The notes beneath the pieces were generated by a model. The model saw only the letters and a program-made list of their open reading frames with translations, was not told where the DNA came from and ran no database searches. DNA of 5,813 nt, from contig QNAG01000181.1 in the NCBI GenBank assembly GCA_003641415.1, positions 1-5,813 on the forward strand, read 5' to 3'. Positions 1 to 5,553 of the stretch are shown here, piece after piece. Position numbers and translations under genes: made by a program. The first letter of the stretch is position 1, and each line of letters begins with the position of its first letter. This DNA comes from Candidatus Zixiibacteriota bacterium (lineage in GTDB: Bacteria; Zixibacteria; MSB-5A5; GN15; FEB-12).

Positions 1-2
1 AC

Positions 3-224
3 GGATTCCAAGAGTTTTTGAATATTGACAACCTGACCGTGGTAGGTCAAAATGTCGGCAGCCAGAAAGATTACGCCGATATCTACCGCATGTTTAAAGA
101 TACTATCTGTTTCCCTGAGTCTCTTTTAGATACGATGTATTCGTCTAAATTCGTGCAACATTTCTATAGTGAAGCTGAAATTAACCAGTTCAGGGCAAAA
201 TGGTCCAGAAAACCTGTTGTCTGA
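3..224 (+). CDS. C-terminal fragment of a putative capsular polysaccharide synthesis / sulfotransferase-like protein (5' end outside the window)
   Basis: The frame is open from the window edge, giving about 73 residues before the TGA at 222-224. The TTG at 18 is in frame, but nothing marks it as the true start, so I treat this as the tail of a longer gene entering from the left. The tail contains an N-V-G stretch, a Y-x-x-I-Y-x-x-F-K pattern, then P-E-S-L-L-D-x-M-Y-x-S-K followed by H-F-Y-S-x-x-E-I and a final K-W. As I remember it, this resembles the end of the NKWYS-type 'putative capsular polysaccharide synthesis' family, whose members look like sulfotransferases. That identification is from memory and the fragment has no catalytic region. 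The next gene begins 31 bases downstream on the same strand, so they are probably co-transcribed. The location beside glycan-modifying genes fits a role in surface polysaccharide synthesis or sulfation. Confidence is high that it is coding and moderate at best for the function. Confidence 0.6.
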   Translation, partial: GFQEFLNIDNLTVVGQNVGSQKDYADIYRMFKDTICFPESLLDTMYSSKFVQHFYSEAEINQFRAKWSRKPVV

Positions 225-244
225 TAACATAGCACTCTGCAAGT

Positions 245-249
245 AGAGG
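245..249 (+). promoter_or_regulatory. Ribosome binding site for the Asp-box repeat gene
   Basis: AGAGG lies six bases before the ATG at 256. This supports that start, as does the signal peptide that begins directly at it. Confidence 0.5.
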
Positions 250-255
250 CATAAA

Positions 256-348
256 ATGCACAAGTCTTCGGGCAGATATAAAAAACTTCTCGTTCTGTCT
301 CTGTTAATAATGGTTTTCTCGTTGTTGGGAACCAGGGTCACATTTGCC
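256..348 (+). other. Signal peptide coding segment of the Asp-box repeat protein
   Basis: Residues 1-31 show the three parts of a Sec signal: a positively charged start (K3, R7, K9, K10), a Leu/Val/Ile-rich core at about 11-25, and a short polar region ending T-F-A before H32. There is no lipobox cysteine, so a lipoprotein is unlikely. Confidence 0.8.
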
Positions 349-2820
349 CATAACCCACACGATATAATAGATGCCTTAGAACTATCTCCAAGCTATGATC
401 AAGATAAAACGTTATTTATCTTTTGCCCAGTAGAAGGCTTGCAAAAGTCAGTAGATGGAGGCCTTAGTTGGAAACTACTAGCAAAAGGTCTGGATAACCG
501 AGGCCCTATATCCTCCATTGCCATCTCTCCTTCCTTCCAGTTTGACCAAACTCTCTTCGTATCAGCAGAGGGGGATGGCATCTATCGCTCCCAAGATGGA
601 GGAGCTTCCTGGGTTAAAGTAAACAACGGCCTTGATAATTTAAACATCACATTATTGTCCATCTCCGCTGATTATGGCTCTGATAAAACTCTATTGGCCG
701 CCGACACCCAAGGGGGACTCCATAAAACAAAAAGTGGCGGGGATAGTTGGTACCGGATTTTAGACAGTGGTACCCAAATAACAGCCATGGCTTTTTTTGC
801 CGATCAGCAAAAGAATACTGTGCTAATTGGTGATCGTAACGGTGCTTTGTACCTCTCAACTGATGGAGGTGAGCTTTGGCAGCAGCGGTTTCGCATTTCA
901 AATGCTGGCGCCATTACATCTATCACCGTCTCGCCCAATGTTTCAACCGATGGCACCTTATTTGTCGGCACAGAAAAGAGCGGCGTTTTTAAAACGGTTG
1001 ACGGTGGAATCTCTTTTGTGGCTGTAAATAATGGCCTATCGAATTGTCCACCTACTACAACGGATCAGTCTGGTCCAGAACCTATATTCATCAGGTCTCT
1101 GGCCATATCACCCGATTATGAGACAGATGCCACCGTCTTTGCTTCAACGTGGTATCAGGCCGTGTTTCAATCAAATGACGGTGGCAGTAGTTGGCAGTTG
1201 TATAACCAAGGGGTCACGACCCATAGCCAGGCAGACACCCCGCAATATAGATTGCCTCATTTTAACGATCTGAGGATCTCCAAAACCTTTAGCCGGGACA
1301 GGACGATTTTCCTGGGAGGATTTGCCGGATTGTTCAAGTCCACCGATGGTGGATATACTTGGAGAGAGTTGGAGCCCTCGCCTCCAGGAACTACTACGGG
1401 GCTGGGAGTCTCACCCACGGATGACTCTATGATTGCCGTCACTACCTCGGGGGGAGGGCTCTATATCACAAACGAGCAGTGGAGGACGTGGACAATCAAT
1501 AACAAAGGTCTAAACAGAATCGAACTCATGGATGTTGCCTTTTCTCCAAACTATCACTCAGACAACACTATCTTTCTGGTTTCGGAACAGGACTTTGCAA
1601 TCTCTACAGATGGAGGTAATAGTTGGAACACAGCCAAAGTAAAATACAAAGAAAGTTGGATAAAGCGCGTTATCAGATTTATCTTGTACAAATTAGGGTT
1701 ACCCATCCCCAATGCACTAAAAAAACCCCGCATCATTCTTGACTGGATCGCCATTTCACCAAACTTTGCATCCGACAACACTATATATTTTGGCACCAGA
1801 TACGATGGGGTTTATAGATCAGTTGATGGGGCTCAGAGTTGGTCTGCTGTTTGGCGGGGTCATCAGACTACATCCCTGGTTATATCTCCAGATTTTGCAT
1901 CTGACAGAACGTTATTTGCAGTCAGCCGCCATAAAGGGGTCTACAAAACAGTGAACGGGGGTGATACCTGGCAACCTGTAAACAACGGGCTGACAGCATT
2001 ATTTGCGAGTACACAGCGATATCCGGCAGAACGAGGAGATATTGAGTTAGCTATTTCACCGAACTATAAAACCGACCAGACTGTTTTTCTGGGGTCGGCA
2101 GAGGGTTTGTTCAAAACAACAGATGGCGGAGAAAGTTGGCAAAAACTGGAAGTTTGGGCTACTGAAGGACACGATTTCATCATGGGATTGGCCATATCTC
2201 CAGATTATAAAAACGACAAAACAATTATTGTTAGTGTTAAAGGCAGAGGATTATTTAAAAGCGATGATGGGGGATTAACCTTTAGTGAGATTGGAATTGA
2301 TTTGATTAATAACAACTATTCCCTGGCAATGATCGAGTTTTCACCCTCATACGTCACTGATCACACCATTTATGGCGCCTCTCGTGAAGAAGTATTTCAA
2401 TCCACAGATGGTGGCCATAGTTGGAAAATGCTTCCCAGACCAACGAGGTACGAGGATAAAAGGGAGATGGTACATTATGAGGGTCAGTGGCAACGTTTAG
2501 AGAATAGTGATTTTAGTACAAGCAGCATCACTTATTCAAATGTCGCTCATGATAAAGCTGTTTTTAACTTTGTGGGAACAGGCGTTGCCTGGATAGGCAC
2601 ACAATCAAACGATCAGGGCATAGCCAGGGTCTACATTGATGGTGATTATAAAGCTGAGGTTGATCAGTTTAGCGATATCTCAAGATCTATGGTAACCTCA
2701 TATTCTATTACAGATTTAGATTATGGTCTGCATACCATTACAATTGAAGTAACCAACACGAAAAATCCGGCATCAACAGGCCATCGAATAGCAATTGATG
2801 CCTTCGACGTTGCGCCTTGA
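256..2820 (+). CDS. Secreted Asp-box (Ycf48/BNR-type) beta-propeller protein with C-terminal beta-sandwich-like domain
   Basis: The 854-residue protein is predicted to be exported. A basic N-terminus (to K10) and a hydrophobic core (about 11-25) are followed by a likely cleavage after T-F-A at residue 31. Residues 32 to about 730 carry fourteen Asp-box motifs, starting near 65, 112, 158, 201, 247, 306, 362, 404, 450, 522, 565, 621, 669 and 716. Most read S/T-x-D-G-G-x-S/T-W; those near 158, 404, 522 and 565 are degenerate. Each is usually preceded by S-P-x-Y/F-x-x-D-x-T, the signature of Ycf48-like, sortilin and GH74-type propeller blades. Residues 461-497 interrupt the pattern with a basic-hydrophobic insertion. 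Residues 740-854 form a separate domain with G-T-G-V-A-W-I-G and V-Y-I-D-G motifs and a final I-D-A-F-D-V, resembling jelly-roll modules common in exported Chloroflexota proteins. It stands in a polysaccharide operon, so glycan or surface-protein binding is an inference. A hydrolase role cannot be excluded, and a photosystem role is unlikely in this context. Confidence 0.88.
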   Translation: MHKSSGRYKKLLVLSLLIMVFSLLGTRVTFAHNPHDIIDALELSPSYDQDKTLFIFCPVEGLQKSVDGGLSWKLLAKGLDNRGPISSIAISPSFQFDQTLFVSAEGDGIYRSQDGGASWVKVNNGLDNLNITLLSISADYGSDKTLLAADTQGGLHKTKSGGDSWYRILDSGTQITAMAFFADQQKNTVLIGDRNGALYLSTDGGELWQQRFRISNAGAITSITVSPNVSTDGTLFVGTEKSGVFKTVDGGISFVAVNNGLSNCPPTTTDQSGPEPIFIRSLAISPDYETDATVFASTWYQAVFQSNDGGSSWQLYNQGVTTHSQADTPQYRLPHFNDLRISKTFSRDRTIFLGGFAGLFKSTDGGYTWRELEPSPPGTTTGLGVSPTDDSMIAVTTSGGGLYITNEQWRTWTINNKGLNRIELMDVAFSPNYHSDNTIFLVSEQDFAISTDGGNSWNTAKVKYKESWIKRVIRFILYKLGLPIPNALKKPRIILDWIAISPNFASDNTIYFGTRYDGVYRSVDGAQSWSAVWRGHQTTSLVISPDFASDRTLFAVSRHKGVYKTVNGGDTWQPVNNGLTALFASTQRYPAERGDIELAISPNYKTDQTVFLGSAEGLFKTTDGGESWQKLEVWATEGHDFIMGLAISPDYKNDKTIIVSVKGRGLFKSDDGGLTFSEIGIDLINNNYSLAMIEFSPSYVTDHTIYGASREEVFQSTDGGHSWKMLPRPTRYEDKREMVHYEGQWQRLENSDFSTSSITYSNVAHDKAVFNFVGTGVAWIGTQSNDQGIARVYIDGDYKAEVDQFSDISRSMVTSYSITDLDYGLHTITIEVTNTKNPASTGHRIAIDAFDVAP
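448..2424 (+). repeat. Array of fourteen Asp-box protein repeats
   Basis: The span runs from the first to the last Asp-box motif of the 854-residue protein. Spacing between successive motifs is mostly 43-59 residues, typical of one propeller blade. It stretches to 72 residues between the motifs at 450 and 522 because of an insertion. The repeats are conserved at protein level and strongly diverged at DNA level, apart from short recurring words such as GATGGAGG and GTAAACAACGG. This points to old duplications rather than recent slippage. Confidence 0.85.
2473..2817 (+). other. C-terminal beta-sandwich-like domain of the Asp-box protein
   Basis: Residues 740-854 have no Asp-box. They alternate short beta-strand-like stretches with glycines and polar turns: Y-E-G-x-W near 741, F-x-G-T-G-V-A-W-I-G near 772-781, R-V-Y-I-D-G near 791-796, L-H-T-I-T-I-E-V near 825-832, and I-D-A-F-D-V at the end. 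This pattern matches the carbohydrate-binding-like jelly-roll modules found at the ends of many secreted Chloroflexota proteins, where a V-D-G strand and a terminal D-A-F hallmark recur. A sugar or surface-binding role is inferred, not shown. Confidence 0.6.
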
Positions 2821-2822
2821 GG
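2819..2822 (+). promoter_or_regulatory. Ribosome binding site overlapping the upstream stop codon
   Basis: GAGG sits six bases before the ATG at 2829, and its first two bases belong to the TGA that ends the Asp-box gene. This supports the 2829 start and suggests translational coupling between the two genes. Confidence 0.5.
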
Positions 2823-2828
2823 GGGTAG

Positions 2829-3659
2829 ATGATAAAGACTGCTTCGCCACCCATGAAGAACGTGAGGATGAGTTATAGTGTCAGAACTGTACACAGAGTA
2901 TTCAATGCCATCGCGCGGAGAGTAATGGGCACCATTACCCACGTTTCGACACATGACGCGGTGGCCGCTATCACCTTTGATGACGGGCCACATCCCGAAT
3001 TCACACCTCGCCTTCTTGACATTCTGGAAAGGCACCAAGCGCACGCGACCTTTTTTATGGTCGGCGAGGCCGCACAACAGTACCCGGACCTCGTGCGGCA
3101 AGTCGCACAGGCCGGACACGCGATTGGTAATCATTCCTGGGACCATTCGTCGTTTCCGTTAATTTCGAGAAAAGAACGGTGGGCACAGCTCCGCGCTTGC
3201 GAACAAGCCATCGCCCCTTATGGGCAACGATTGTTCCGCCCTCCGTATGGCCATCAAAGCGTGGCCTCCCGCCTCGACGCCTTGTGGCTCGGCTACCAGG
3301 TTATCACTTGGAACCTGAGCGCCGGCGACTGCCGCGGTCACGATGCTAACTGGATAGTCGCCCGGCTGACGAACCAGATCAAAGCTGGCAGCGTGATCCT
3401 TTTCCACAACGCACTCTATACCTATACGGAGGAACGATATAGAGACCGAGAGCCTATGTTCGAAGCAGTAAACATGTTCCTGGAGCGGTTCAGTGACCGT
3501 TTTCGCTTCATCACTGTCCCTGAGCTGCTCCAACATGGACAGCCGCAACGACGGAACTGGTACTGGAAAGCCGACCCAGATTGGTTGAACAGCCTCAAAG
3601 GACAACAAGGTACACCCCGGCACTATGCTCACTATGCTCATGGTAACAGTCACAAGTGA
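2829..3659 (+). CDS. Polysaccharide deacetylase, NodB/CE4 family
   Basis: This 276-residue enzyme should remove acetyl groups from N-acetylated (or O-acetylated) sugars in a metal-dependent reaction. The family motifs appear in order: T-F-D-D-G-P-H-P at 49-56 (catalytic base D51, metal ligand D52), H-S-W-D-H at 102-106 (metal ligands H102 and H106), R-P-P-Y-G at 137-141, W-N-L-S-A-G-D at 161-167 and I-L-F-H-N at 190-194 (catalytic H193). In the last motif Asn replaces the usual Asp after the His. The length is close to a single NodB domain with short extensions. No convincing signal peptide or membrane helix is visible in the first 48 residues, so it may act in the cytoplasm on a lipid-linked intermediate or leave by another route. 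ATGs at 2853 and 2868 are alternative starts with poorer spacing. It starts 8 bases after the Asp-box gene and is clearly richer in G+C. The C-terminus is His-rich with a small tandem repeat. The family call is firm; the substrate is unknown. Confidence 0.93.
   Translation: MIKTASPPMKNVRMSYSVRTVHRVFNAIARRVMGTITHVSTHDAVAAITFDDGPHPEFTPRLLDILERHQAHATFFMVGEAAQQYPDLVRQVAQAGHAIGNHSWDHSSFPLISRKERWAQLRACEQAIAPYGQRLFRPPYGHQSVASRLDALWLGYQVITWNLSAGDCRGHDANWIVARLTNQIKAGSVILFHNALYTYTEERYRDREPMFEAVNMFLERFSDRFRFITVPELLQHGQPQRRNWYWKADPDWLNSLKGQQGTPRHYAHYAHGNSHK
3621..3638 (+). repeat. Two tandem copies of a 9-base unit at the end of the deacetylase gene
   Basis: CACTATGCT occurs twice in a row, followed by CATGG. 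It is in frame and encodes His-Tyr-Ala twice, then His-Gly, in the last dozen residues. It lies well outside the catalytic motifs and looks like simple slippage duplication. Confidence 0.8.
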
Positions 3660-3690
3660 TCTGGGGATTAGAGAATAATGGATCAACGTG

Positions 3691-3698
3691 TAGGAGAG
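3691..3698 (+). promoter_or_regulatory. Strong ribosome binding site for the glycosyltransferase gene
   Basis: TAGGAGAG contains AGGAG at 3692-3696, six bases before the ATG at 3703. It is the best Shine-Dalgarno match in the window and fixes the start of the glycosyltransferase. Confidence 0.75.
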
Positions 3699-3702
3699 AA
3701 GC

Positions 3703-4746
3703 ATGAATCTTGAATTACAGCCCTTGGTCAGTGTAGTGACCCCTGTCTACAACACCGAAAAGTACTTGGCCGAGTGCATTGAAAGCGTGCTGGCTCAAAC
3801 TTATGGGAACTGGGAATATGTAATTGTCAACAATTGCAGCACCGATCGCTCGCTGGAGATTGCGCAACGTTACGCCCAACAGGATGCTCGAATTCGCATC
3901 CATAATAACGATGAGTTTTTGAATCAGTTCCAGAATTGGAACCATGCCATGCGCCAAATCTCCCCCGAAAGCAAGTATTGCAAGGTGGTGCACGCCGACG
4001 ACTGGCTATTCCCCGAGTGCCTGGCCCGCATGGTGGAAGTCGCTGAAGCAAATCCATCAGTGGGTATCGTTGGCGCTTACCGGCTTGATGAAGACCGGGT
4101 AAACCTGGATGGGTTGCCCTATCCCAGCACTGTTATCCCAGGGCGAGAGATCTGCCGATTGAGCCTACTGGGCGGGCCGTATGTATTTGGATCGCCAACG
4201 TCACTGCTCATACGTTCAGACATCATCCACAGCCGTGAAGCATTTTACAACGAGTCTATCATTCACGCTGATAAGGAAGTATGTTTTGACATCTTGCAGG
4301 AGCATGATTTTGGGTTTGTACACCAGGTTCTCACATTTACCCGCAGGCACAACGAGTCAGTGACATCGCTTACTCTCAGATTCAATACCCGTCTTCTGGC
4401 CAGTTTCATCACTTTTCTAAGATATGGTCCCGTATACCTGAATGAGGAAGAATATGAGAAGCGTCTAGAGCAGGTGTTAGAGAACTACTATCGGTTTTTA
4501 GCAAGGAGCGTCTTCGAACTGAAAGAAAAGGATTTTTGGAACTATCATAGAAATGAACTTAAAAAGCGGGGTTATCCCTTGAGTGCGGTTAGGCTGATCA
4601 AAGCTTCGTTCTTAGAACTATTGAACTTTGGAAACACCGTCGGGAGAGTAAGGCGCGCTTTAGAGAGGAAGAAAAAGCAAAAAACGTCTCAGGATGACCA
4701 GAAATGGGACACTGTTCTCAGCTCAATATATAGCCAAGAAAGCTGA
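3703..4746 (+). CDS. Family 2 glycosyltransferase (GT-A fold)
   Basis: The 347-residue protein should transfer a sugar from a nucleotide-sugar donor to a growing glycan on the cytoplasmic face of the membrane. The N-terminal half is typical GT2: V-S-V-V-T-P-V-Y-N at 9-17, then S-V-L-A-Q-T-Y-G-N-W-E-Y at 28-39, then V-N-N-C-S-T-D at 42-48 in the nucleotide-binding loop, and H-A-D-D-W at 97-101 as the DXD-type metal/nucleotide site. Later G-S-P-T-S-L-L-I-R at 163-171, a H-A-D-K-E segment at 188-192 near the expected catalytic acid, and R-R-H-N-E-S-V-T at 214-221 match the acceptor-side part of the fold. The last 120 residues are helical and charged, ending in a Lys-rich stretch. No membrane segment is seen, so it is probably a soluble or peripheral enzyme. 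It follows the deacetylase by 43 bases and precedes an acetyltransferase by 30, consistent with a polysaccharide operon. Donor and acceptor cannot be told from sequence alone. Confidence 0.93.
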   Translation: MNLELQPLVSVVTPVYNTEKYLAECIESVLAQTYGNWEYVIVNNCSTDRSLEIAQRYAQQDARIRIHNNDEFLNQFQNWNHAMRQISPESKYCKVVHADDWLFPECLARMVEVAEANPSVGIVGAYRLDEDRVNLDGLPYPSTVIPGREICRLSLLGGPYVFGSPTSLLIRSDIIHSREAFYNESIIHADKEVCFDILQEHDFGFVHQVLTFTRRHNESVTSLTLRFNTRLLASFITFLRYGPVYLNEEEYEKRLEQVLENYYRFLARSVFELKEKDFWNYHRNELKKRGYPLSAVRLIKASFLELLNFGNTVGRVRRALERKKKQKTSQDDQKWDTVLSSIYSQES

Positions 4747-4776
4747 AGAAGCGGGGAAAGGATTACAAGAAGCATT

Positions 4777-5553
4777 ATGAATCAAAGCATAAGTTCAGGC
4801 CAGGAGAGAGCAAAGCGTAACTCGTTTTCTTCACGTCAGCCGATCTCGAAAACATTGCGCGAAATGGTTGTGAGAAAATGGATACGAGTTATGCTCCAGC
4901 TTTCACCGGTTTCGCCACTATTTACCTACCTGGCCGGGCTGCCTTTGGGTCCCTACAAAGGTAAACGAAGGTTGCTCCGTTATATTGGCGATCGCTCTTA
5001 TGTCTCGCCCAGGGCTCAGATCAAATGCCCCAGACTCCAAATGGGACCCCGGTGTTTTATTGATGATTACGTGACCATTTATGCCCATCCAGGAGCACAA
5101 GGAGAGGTTTGCCTGGAGAAGAATGTCCATATCTATCGCTGGTCAATTGTAGAACTCGGCAGAGGAGAAGGATCGCTGCACATTGGCTCCGACACTTATA
5201 TCCAATCCGGTTGTATTTTGAACGCCTTTGTGGGCAGTATCACTATTGGTGCCAATTGTATGATCGCCCACCGCTGTGCCTTTACCCCTTATCAGCACGA
5301 CTTTGCCAATACCAGTCGCCCTATGCGCGAGCAAGCGCTGGTCAGCCAGGGTGATGTTGTTATTGAGGACGATGTATGGCTGGGGTTGAATGTGTGTGTG
5401 ATGGATGGCGTTACTATTGGCAAAGGTGCTGTTGTCGGCGCTGGCGCGGTGGTGACGAAAGATATTCCGCCTTATGCCATCGCCGGTGGCGTCCCAGCCC
5501 GCGTGATTCGTTTTCGAGGAACAGAGAGTCTTCAACATGTCGCAAAACAATAA
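4777..5553 (+). CDS. Left-handed beta-helix (hexapeptide repeat) O-acyltransferase, WcaF/NodL/MAT-like
   Basis: The 258-residue protein most likely transfers an acetyl group from acetyl-CoA to a sugar hydroxyl. Hexapeptide rungs start near residue 74, as in V-S-P-R-A-Q-I, and run to about 230, including G-S-I-T-I-G-A-N at 153-160 and G-V-T-I-G-K-G-A-V-V-G-A-G-A-V-V-T-K-D-I at 211-230. A loop with F-T-P-Y-Q-H-D at 169-175 places H174 where related acetyltransferases carry the catalytic His. D-D-V-W-L-G at 198-203 and the ending G-G-V-P-A-R-V-I-R at 237-245 are characteristic of the maltose/nodulation/WcaF acetyltransferase group. The first 70 residues are a basic, partly amphipathic extension that may associate with the membrane. 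The start at 4777 has only a weak AAGAAG four bases upstream. M30 (ATG at 4864) is an alternative but would cut the extension. The gene sits 30 bases after the glycosyltransferase, and its last 17 bases overlap the next gene. Serine acetyltransferase is less likely because its N-terminal domain is absent. Confidence 0.9.
   Translation: MNQSISSGQERAKRNSFSSRQPISKTLREMVVRKWIRVMLQLSPVSPLFTYLAGLPLGPYKGKRRLLRYIGDRSYVSPRAQIKCPRLQMGPRCFIDDYVTIYAHPGAQGEVCLEKNVHIYRWSIVELGRGEGSLHIGSDTYIQSGCILNAFVGSITIGANCMIAHRCAFTPYQHDFANTSRPMREQALVSQGDVVIEDDVWLGLNVCVMDGVTIGKGAVVGAGAVVTKDIPPYAIAGGVPARVIRFRGTESLQHVAKQ

Noticed and set aside
225..255. Possible promoter or terminator in the first intergenic gap
   Set aside because: The 31 bases show no paired -35/-10 elements and no stem followed by a T run; only a ribosome binding site is supported.
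256..2820. Reading the Asp-box protein as a true Ycf48 photosystem II assembly factor
   Set aside because: Ycf48 is about 300-350 residues with one propeller. This protein is 854 residues, has twice the repeats and an extra C-terminal domain, and sits among glycan genes.
2721..3146. A 141-codon open frame on the minus strand
   Set aside because: It spans the junction of the Asp-box and deacetylase genes in antisense and is explained as a by-product of their codons.
3660..3702. Possible terminator or promoter between the deacetylase and glycosyltransferase
   Set aside because: No stable inverted repeat with a T tract and no good promoter pair is visible in the 43 bases; it holds a strong ribosome binding site and a tiny open frame.
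3159..3704. A 181-codon open frame on the minus strand
   Set aside because: It is antisense to the catalytic part of the deacetylase, whose plus-strand motifs are intact; the minus frame shows no domain and no convincing start signal.
4988..4995. GCGATCGC, the HIP1 octamer abundant in many cyanobacteria
   Set aside because: Only one copy was noticed in the window, inside a coding region. A single copy can arise by chance and does not support a cyanobacterial origin.
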